Origin: Methanomassiliicoccaceae archaeon
Lineage (GTDB): Archaea; Thermoplasmatota; Thermoplasmata; Methanomassiliicoccales; UBA472
Direction: 5' to 3'
DNA: 6,078 bases
Assembly: GCA_016919565.1 (NCBI GenBank)
Contig: JACXTO010000135.1
Location: 1 to 6,078, forward strand
The notes beneath the pieces were generated by a model. That model was given only the letters and a program-made list of their open reading frames with translations. It made no database searches and had not been told where the DNA came from. The position numbers and the translations under genes were made by a program. How positions within the stretch are numbered: the first letter of the stretch is position 1; each line of letters opens with the position of its first letter. This document shows positions 1 to 6,078 of the stretch, piece after piece.

Positions 1-1
1 C

Positions 2-283
2 GAGGGGACGCTCAACCTGCGACTGATCCCGCAGGACATCTACAAGCTGGACATCCTCCGGCGTTCCTCGGGCACTCTGATCAAGGGGTTCGAGAAATCA
101 GGTCGGACGTTCGGGGACGTGCTCTGTCATCTAGCAACGATACAGAACATCGAGTGCGCGGTGGTGGTGCCGACGCGCTCGCACTATGAGGATGTCGTCG
201 AGATCCTGTGCAAGAACCACCTGCGCCGCACCCTCGGACTGACGGACGGCGACCTGGTGGAAGTGCGCATCTCCATCGCCTGA
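2..283 (+). CDS. ribK: CTP-dependent riboflavin kinase, C-terminal part (5' end outside window)
   Basis: This is the last 93 codons of an open frame that enters from the left edge and stops at TGA 281-283. The enzyme makes FMN from riboflavin in the cytosol, using CTP rather than ATP as phosphate donor (EC 2.7.1.161, DUF120 family). The visible part starts with EGTLNLRL, matching the family's GTLNV segment. It continues with a GF...GRTFGDV stretch and a CAVVVPTRSHY strand, and ends in the conserved EILCKNHLRRTLGL and TDGDLVEVRI block. Family members are about 130 residues, or about 220 when an N-terminal winged helix is fused; the window cannot show which form this is. It is the only + strand gene and converges on purQ. 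The family call rests on remembered motifs and is fairly firm. Confidence 0.85.
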   Translation, partial: EGTLNLRLIPQDIYKLDILRRSSGTLIKGFEKSGRTFGDVLCHLATIQNIECAVVVPTRSHYEDVVEILCKNHLRRTLGLTDGDLVEVRISIA

Positions 284-284
284 T

Positions 285-1121
285 TCAGCCTTTTCTCAGA
301 ACGTGGTCCACGGCGGACTGGAATATCACTCTGCCATCGCCCTCGCCCGAGGGGTCCAGGCCGCTGCGGGTCCAGTCCGGATGGGTGATCCGGTTTACGA
401 CCCTCTCTGGATGCGGCATCAGCCCCATCACGTTCCCGGCCGGGTTGCAGATGCCGGCGATGCTCGAGATCGCCCCGTTTGGCAGCCAGGGATAGCCGGC
501 GTATGAGCCATCAGGGCCGACGAATCGGAACACCACCTGGTCGTTCTTCTCCAGCCGGTTGAGGTAATCGCGCTCGTGCTCCGACGAGAACATCAGCTTC
601 CCCTCGCCGTGCGCGGATGGGAACATGACGACCTTCCCTTTGCCAAGGTTTCGGGTGAAGGCGCACTTCCCGTTGTTCTCGTTCTTCAGCAGCGTTGGGA
701 TGCATTCGAAGCGCGCCGAGTCGTTAGTGTACAAGGCTGCCTGAGGCTCCCTGCTGATCGCCTCATCGAACCCTGGCAGCATGCCCAGTTCCACCAGCAC
801 CTGGAAGCCGTTGCAGATGCCGATTATCGGCTTCTCCTTTTCCACGAAGGCCTTCAGCTCATTGGACAGCGCGGACTTCATCCTCGCGGCCAATATCGCC
901 CCGGCCCGGACGTAGTCCCCGGCGGCGAATCCGCCAGGCAATGCCAGCATCTGATAATCGGCCAGGTCCCGGCGCATCTCCTTGGGGCATTGATGGATCA
1001 ATTGCTTGAGGTGCACTTTCTCCGGGCTAGCACCGACGCTAGCGAAAGCCGCCGCGGTCTCTTCCTCGCAGTTCGTGCCCTCGATCCTTAGCACGCACAC
1101 CTTGATCTCGTTCGGTTTCAA
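285..1121 (-). CDS. purQ: Phosphoribosylformylglycinamidine synthase, glutaminase subunit PurQ
   Basis: PurQ is the class I glutamine amidotransferase subunit of FGAM synthase. It hydrolyses glutamine and passes ammonia to PurL. The 278-residue protein begins with KVCVLRIEGTNCEEE and carries the oxyanion-side motif PGGFAAGDYVRAGAI (62-76). The nucleophile is Cys103 in GICNGFQVLVELG, SAHGEGKL follows (169-176), and His237 and Glu239 in MPHPER complete the triad. It is longer than the roughly 210-230 residues of typical bacterial PurQ, as in some archaeal forms. I chose the TTG start at 1121 because GGTGA (1131-1127) lies five bases upstream and the conserved fold begins about seven residues later. 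A TTG at 1145 would add eight residues and overlap purL by 19 bases, but has no such site. It is the last gene of purSLQ and is probably co-transcribed with purL. Confidence 0.96.
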   Translation of the reverse strand: MKPNEIKVCVLRIEGTNCEEETAAAFASVGASPEKVHLKQLIHQCPKEMRRDLADYQMLALPGGFAAGDYVRAGAILAARMKSALSNELKAFVEKEKPIIGICNGFQVLVELGMLPGFDEAISREPQAALYTNDSARFECIPTLLKNENNGKCAFTRNLGKGKVVMFPSAHGEGKLMFSSEHERDYLNRLEKNDQVVFRFVGPDGSYAGYPWLPNGAISSIAGICNPAGNVMGLMPHPERVVNRITHPDWTRSGLDPSGEGDGRVIFQSAVDHVLRKG

Positions 1122-1126
1122 CTGCC

Positions 1127-3462
<2,336 letters not shown>

Positions 3463-3463
<1 letters not shown>

Positions 3464-3702
3464 CACTTGACCGTGATATGGAACTTCTGGATCACTGGAT
3501 TGGCCAAAAGCTTCCGGCACATCTCCTCGCATTGCTTCTTAGCCTCGTCGGCCGGAGCGTCCAGCTCCACCTCGAAGAACTTGATCGACCTTACGCCTTT
3601 GATCCCCTTGAAACCAAGAAGCTCCAGCGCCTTCTTGGTGTTCTGACCCTCAGGGTCAGCGATGCCCGGCTTGAGCTCAATCCTTATCTCAGCGATGACC
3701 AC
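3463..3702 (-). CDS. purS: Phosphoribosylformylglycinamidine synthase, small subunit PurS
   Basis: PurS is the small dimeric subunit that docks PurQ onto PurL and helps ammonia pass between their active sites. The 79-residue protein matches the family's usual length of about 80. Its features are an opening strand AEIRIELKPGIADPEGQ, a helix in TKKALELLGF, the VRSIKFFEVELDA strand, the long helix APADEAKKQCEEMCRKLLANP, and the closing strand FHITVK. The start is GTG at 3702, with GGGTG (3712-3708) five bases upstream. Its TGA stop shares one base with the purL ATG. It is the first gene of purSLQ and sits 57 bases after marC. That gap is A/T-rich compared with the rest, so a separate promoter for the purine operon is likely. 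Confidence 0.95.
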
Positions 3703-3725
3703 GGATGCACCCGTTCAGGGATGCA
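3703..3725. repeat. Short direct repeat in the purS leader
   Basis: GGATGCA occurs at 3703-3709 and again at 3719-3725 on the + strand, 16 bases apart start to start, directly before the purS start codon. It could be an operator for a purine regulator, but a seven-base repeat in so short a gap can also occur by chance. Confidence 0.3.
3708..3712 (-). promoter_or_regulatory. Ribosome binding site of purS
   Basis: GGGTG on the - strand, five bases before the GTG start at 3702. It matches the GGTG core of archaeal Shine-Dalgarno sites and supports the GTG start, which has no ATG alternative near the conserved N-terminus. If it is used, the purS transcript needs a leader of at least about 10 bases. 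Confidence 0.55.
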
Positions 3726-3731
3726 TAAGTC

Positions 3732-3747
3732 ACTACTTAACATTTAG
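3732..3747 (-). promoter_or_regulatory. Candidate TATA region of the purSLQ operon
   Basis: In the 57-base gap between marC and purS the - strand reads CTAAATGTTAAGTAGT, the only A/T-rich stretch there. CTAAATGT (3747-3740) resembles an archaeal TATA box. A start site about 25 bases downstream, near 3718, would give a leader of about 16 bases that includes the GGGTG site. A second weaker candidate is CTTATGCA (3729-3722), but it would give an almost leaderless transcript without the ribosome site. Inferred from spacing and composition only. Confidence 0.35.
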
Positions 3748-3759
3748 GCGACTTTTGGC

Positions 3760-4416
3760 TCACGCCAGCAGGCCATTCTGGATGAACTCGCTCACCGCCT
3801 CGAATATCCCGCTCATCACGAAGCTCACCGCCACCGCCGCCAATAGCAACCCCATGATCCTGGAGAAAGCCAACGCCCCGCTCCGTCCCATGCGGTCGAA
3901 GATGCGCTGGGAGTAGGTGAGCAGGACATACGATATCAAGGTGGTCGCGATGATGGAGACGAAGACGGACGCGATATCGAGCACATCGCTCGCTTGGGTC
4001 GCGTAGGAGATGTAGATCATGACGGTGGTGATCGCCCCTGGACCGGCGAAAAGAGGGATACCGAGCGGCACCACGCCGATGTCCTCCTTGTCCATGGCCT
4101 CCTGGTTCTCTTCCTCGGACATCTTGGCGCGGGAGCGCTGTCCCTGCATCATGCTGAACGCCACCGAGAAGAGCAGAATGCCCCCGGCGATCTTGAACGC
4201 CGGGATGGTGATGCCATACACCAGGAACACATACTGCCCGAATATCCCGAAGCCAGTTAGGACGCCGAACGTCACCAGGCAGATCCTGATGATGATCTTG
4301 CGCTTCAGCTCGGGCGAATAGCCCTCCGTGACCGCTGTGAACAACGGGATGTTGCCGATCGGGTTCACGATGGCGAATATCGCCGCGAAGGTGGCTATCG
4401 CGAACTCGAGGCCCAT
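3760..4416 (-). CDS. MarC-family integral membrane protein (UPF0056)
   Basis: A 218-residue polytopic membrane protein of the MarC/UPF0056 family. I count six hydrophobic segments at about 4-27, 41-67, 72-90, 117-137, 148-169 and 187-208. A charged, probably exposed loop lies between helices three and four (residues 91-112, rich in R, K and E). Family signatures are NPIGNIPLF near the start (18-26) and PLFAGPGAITTV (121-132). The length is normal for the family. Its substrate is unknown; the early link of MarC to multiple antibiotic resistance in Escherichia coli was not upheld, so a drug-efflux label would be unsafe. The ATG at 4416 is the first in-frame start. No Shine-Dalgarno lies at normal distance, since GGAG ends 18 bases away. 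It follows trmI by 25 bases and may have its own promoter. Confidence 0.9.
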   Translation of the reverse strand: MGLEFAIATFAAIFAIVNPIGNIPLFTAVTEGYSPELKRKIIIRICLVTFGVLTGFGIFGQYVFLVYGITIPAFKIAGGILLFSVAFSMMQGQRSRAKMSEEENQEAMDKEDIGVVPLGIPLFAGPGAITTVMIYISYATQASDVLDIASVFVSIIATTLISYVLLTYSQRIFDRMGRSGALAFSRIMGLLLAAVAVSFVMSGIFEAVSEFIQNGLLA

Positions 4417-4437
4417 GGCGCGTCGATGAAGCTCCGG

Positions 4438-4445
4438 AGATTTAG
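4438..4445 (-). promoter_or_regulatory. Candidate TATA box for a leaderless marC transcript
   Basis: The - strand reads CTAAATCT across the trmI stop codon (TAA 4444-4442), preceded by the purine-rich run GAGAAAGAGAAAGG that could serve as a BRE. Its centre is about 25 bases before the marC ATG, the distance expected when transcription starts at the start codon itself. This fits the absence of a usable ribosome site before marC. It is an inference from spacing. Confidence 0.35.
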
Positions 4446-5218
4446 CCTTTCTCTTTCTCGAGCACCGTCTTCCGACCGAACGTGAGATAGCCAGTATGGC
4501 CGAGCATCTCGAAGGAGGGCCTGATGCCCGACTCGTGCACCTCCATGCCTCGTTGGATGTTCTCCAGCACCTCTATCTCCACGTAGCCGCGCTTGCGCAG
4601 CGCCCTCACCGTCGTCTCGACCTGATTGGTGTTCGGGAGGTAGGCGCAGAACCTCCCCCCCGGTCGGAGGAACTGCTCGACGTTATCAAGCGCGTCCCAG
4701 GGGTTCGGGATGTCAAGGACGACCGCGTCCGCCTCGATGTCGATCGGTATGTTGATTATGTTGCCCAAGCGAAGGTCCCAGCAATTCGCCGAGGCCATCC
4801 GCGAGACGTTCTTGCGCGCCCGGCTGGCCATGTCCTCGCGCACCTCGACCGAGATGACCTTCCCATTGGGGGCGACGGCGTTCAGCAGCGCCGTCGTCAG
4901 CGACCCGGAGCCGACGCCAGCCTCGATGGCGATGTCGCCGCACTTCAGGTCTAGGCGGAAGATTATGGTGGCCGCATCCTTGGCGGTGATGACCTGCGCC
5001 GCCCGTTCCAGCGAATCCATGAACTCGATCGCGCCCGGCTTGAGGAGAACGAACCTGCGGTCCGCTATCGTGATCCACTCGCCCTCGCGCCTGCCGATCA
5101 AGCGGGAGCAGTCGACCACGCCCAGGCTGCTCACCTTGGCCATTCCCTCGCCTAGCACGACCCAATGCTTCTTTCCCCGGTCATCGAGAAGATAGACGAG
5201 CTCACCTTGGCGCAGCAT
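4442..5218 (-). CDS. trmI: tRNA (adenine-N1)-methyltransferase TrmI (m1A57/58)
   Basis: A SAM-dependent class I methyltransferase that puts m1A into the T-loop of tRNA. Characterised archaeal enzymes modify position 58, and in Pyrococcus also 57, usually as a homotetramer. The 258-residue protein has the family's N-terminal beta domain (GELVYLLDDRGKKHWVVL, then DCSRLIGRREGEWI, about 5-50). Next come the linking helix ERAAQVITAKDAATII (71-86) and SAM motif I EAGVGSGSLT (99-108), with an acidic strand end at VISVEVRED (121-129). Motif IV is LDIPNPW (168-174), whose Asp169 aligns with the catalytic aspartate. The C-terminal RPSFEMLGHTGYLTFGRK (233-250) completes the match. The ATG at 5218 fits the family N-terminus, yet no Shine-Dalgarno precedes it. 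It lies 52 bases after the zinc-ribbon gene. Regulation is not evident. Confidence 0.93.
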   Translation of the reverse strand: MLRQGELVYLLDDRGKKHWVVLGEGMAKVSSLGVVDCSRLIGRREGEWITIADRRFVLLKPGAIEFMDSLERAAQVITAKDAATIIFRLDLKCGDIAIEAGVGSGSLTTALLNAVAPNGKVISVEVREDMASRARKNVSRMASANCWDLRLGNIINIPIDIEADAVVLDIPNPWDALDNVEQFLRPGGRFCAYLPNTNQVETTVRALRKRGYVEIEVLENIQRGMEVHESGIRPSFEMLGHTGYLTFGRKTVLEKEKG

Positions 5219-5270
5219 CGGACAGCGATGGGCGAAAGGATGAGAAAAGATTTGTGGAAGGTTTTCGTCT

Positions 5271-5663
5271 CTAGCGGAGCTTCCTGTCGCACTTCGGGCA
5301 GTCGAAGTCGCGCTCGCTGATCGCCGCGCCGCAATCGGGGCATCGCGGGATGCCTTCGATCTGCTTCACGTTCGATTTGGCCTGGGCGGCTCCAGCTTCC
5401 TCCGCTGCGGTCTTCTTCTCCACCTTGTCGAACTTGTAGGCTGGAGCGGAATACTCTGGCTTGGGCGGGTAGGTCACCTCGACCGCTTTCTTCTTCACCA
5501 GGAAGATGTACAGGACCAATCCGACAATGCCCAGAAGGAAGGCGATGACCACCCAGGCCGCCTTCACGTCCTTGCTCTTCCGCATGTCCATCAGCACGTA
5601 GGCTGCCGAGATCGCGCCGACCAGTAGCCACGCTGCTATTGCGATAATTAGCTCGAGCTGCAT
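5271..5663 (-). CDS. Membrane protein with two helices and a C-terminal zinc ribbon, function unknown
   Basis: I do not recognise a named family. The 130-residue protein has two hydrophobic helices (about 4-24 and 35-56) joined by a short basic loop (MRKSKDVK), then KKK, so it is probably a two-pass protein. A low-complexity linker rich in A, K, E and P follows (about 57-104). A C-terminal zinc ribbon closes it: C108-P-D-C111 and C122-P-K-C125, with ten residues between the pairs, ending DRKLR. The second helix resembles phospholipase_D N-like PLDc_N segments that end in YIF. By the positive-inside rule both termini could not share the KKK side easily, so topology is uncertain. The ATG at 5663 has GTGAT three bases upstream. 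Zinc-ribbon membrane proteins of this layout are common in archaea and mostly uncharacterised; a protein- or nucleic-acid-docking role is a guess. Confidence 0.8.
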   Translation of the reverse strand: MQLELIIAIAAWLLVGAISAAYVLMDMRKSKDVKAAWVVIAFLLGIVGLVLYIFLVKKKAVEVTYPPKPEYSAPAYKFDKVEKKTAAEEAGAAQAKSNVKQIEGIPRCPDCGAAISERDFDCPKCDRKLR

Positions 5664-5692
5664 CCCATCACTGCATGCAAAACGCGCATCCG

Positions 5693-5702
5693 TTTATTAA
5701 AA
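5693..5702 (-). promoter_or_regulatory. Candidate TATA box of the zinc-ribbon membrane protein gene
   Basis: The - strand reads TTTTAATAAA, centred about 34 bases before the ATG at 5663 and overlapping the TAA stop (5699-5697) of the upstream gene. A start site about 25 bases downstream would leave a leader of roughly 9 bases made up almost entirely of the GTGATGGG ribosome site (5671-5664). It is the best TATA match in the window, though the same bases could simply be the A/T-rich end of the upstream gene. Confidence 0.45.
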
Positions 5703-6078
5703 TGCTGCCCTGCTCTCCTCGCTTTCTGAACGTTTGACCTCTCCCTCGAACCATTCCATGGCCCGGATGAACATCTCCAAGGCAAGGTCGGAGCTCAGCG
5801 ACGAGAGCAGAACGGTCCGGGTCCGGTTCGCATAATCCTCCGGTATGCTGACGTTCGGTATGGCGTTCAATCGCCTGATCAGCTCTAGACGTCGTTCTTT
5901 CGCATCGAACGGCACCTTGAGGTACTGGAAGTGCAGGTCGACCGCTCCGTCAGCCCGGAGGCTGAAGGACCAATGGGCGATGTCCCCGTGCTTGAAGTAC
6001 GGCGTGACGGTCGTCACCCCTCCCACCTCGCGCCACCAGAGGCGCATCTCCGATTCGTCCGCCCAATCCATTATGCTC
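5697..6078 (-). CDS. Conserved hypothetical protein, C-terminal part (5' end probably outside window)
   Basis: The frame runs from the right edge to TAA at 5697-5699. An ATG at 6071 would give 124 residues, but the frame stays open upstream of it (Ser-Ile-Met-Asp-Trp-Ala). The stretch MDWADESEMRLWW looks like the internal DWAEE..LRIWW block I remember from a family of uncharacterised proteins. Numbered from that Met, other shared-looking features are a SFSL strand with ADGAVDLHFQYL (35-51), PFD (54-56), RLELIRRLNAIP (61-72), VSIPEDYANR (74-83), a variable L/S-rich segment, and an acidic-aromatic helix FIRAMEWFEGEVK (101-113). Family members carry this as a C-terminal module. No catalytic motif or membrane segment is visible, and no function can be given. 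The gene ends inside the presumed promoter of the next gene. Confidence 0.65.
   Translation of the reverse strand, partial: SIMDWADESEMRLWWREVGGVTTVTPYFKHGDIAHWSFSLRADGAVDLHFQYLKVPFDAKERRLELIRRLNAIPNVSIPEDYANRTRTVLLSSLSSDLALEMFIRAMEWFEGEVKRSESEESRAAF

Noticed and set aside
208..495. A 95-codon + strand open frame crossing the ribK-purQ junction
   Set aside because: It overlaps both real genes in the wrong frame, has a P/S/R-rich composition and no ribosome site.
576..1091. A 171-codon open frame on the + strand opposite purQ
   Set aside because: It is the shadow of purQ on the other strand; the composition is arbitrary and the PurQ active-site motifs on the - strand explain the conservation.
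3464..3532. A 23-codon N-terminal extension of PurL running back into purS
   Set aside because: It is the out-of-frame reading of the end of purS, and the extra residues match nothing expected of PurL.
3760..4416. Calling the MarC-family protein an antibiotic-resistance or efflux gene
   Set aside because: The family name is historical and the resistance role was not upheld; the sequence shows only a six-helix membrane protein with family signatures.
4432..4439. CTCCGGAG palindrome between trmI and marC as a terminator or operator
   Set aside because: An eight-base perfect palindrome has no loop and no T-run after it, and such short palindromes are frequent by chance in GC-rich DNA.
5152..5631. 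A 159-codon open frame on the - strand overlapping the zinc-ribbon and trmI genes
   Set aside because: It is in another frame of the same strand, rich in G and R, and conflicts with the clear transmembrane and CxxC features of the 5271-5663 gene.

Overview
The window looks like a GC-rich (about 60% by eye) archaeal chromosome segment. Three things point to archaea. The left edge holds the end of a CTP-dependent riboflavin kinase, an enzyme type known essentially from archaea. FGAM synthase is split into PurS, PurL and PurQ next to an archaeal-type TrmI. Several starts use GGTG/GTGAT Shine-Dalgarno sequences, while others lack one and instead have an A/T-rich box about 25 bases upstream. A euryarchaeote of the Thermoplasmata/Methanomassiliicoccales kind fits the gene content and GC, but that placement is inference. 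I see no mobile element, CRISPR array, rRNA or tRNA. Coding density is very high, with no gap longer than about 57 bases.

Layout: one partial gene lies on the + strand at the left edge (ribK, 2-283). Everything else is on the - strand and is read from right to left. In transcription order these are: an unrecognised protein whose N-terminus lies beyond the right edge (5697-6078); a two-helix membrane protein with a C-terminal zinc ribbon (5271-5663); the tRNA m1A methyltransferase trmI (4442-5218); a MarC-family membrane protein (3760-4416); and the purine operon purS-purL-purQ (3702 down to 285). ribK and purQ meet tail to tail with one base between their stop codons.

How the genes work together: PurS, PurL and PurQ form formylglycinamidine ribonucleotide synthase, the fourth step of de novo purine synthesis. 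PurQ releases ammonia from glutamine, PurL uses it with ATP to convert FGAR to FGAM, and PurS bridges the two. The three genes are tightly coupled. The purS stop overlaps a purL ATG, and the purL stop codon lies inside the purQ ribosome binding site. trmI, marC, the zinc-ribbon gene and the right-edge gene have no evident functional link to purine synthesis and seem to be neighbours only.

This is mostly ordinary housekeeping sequence. I found no convincing new multi-gene system. The items most worth a second look are the two uncharacterised proteins at the right end, the mixed leaderless/Shine-Dalgarno signals with a shared CTAAAT-type box before marC and purS, and the extremely compact gene junctions.
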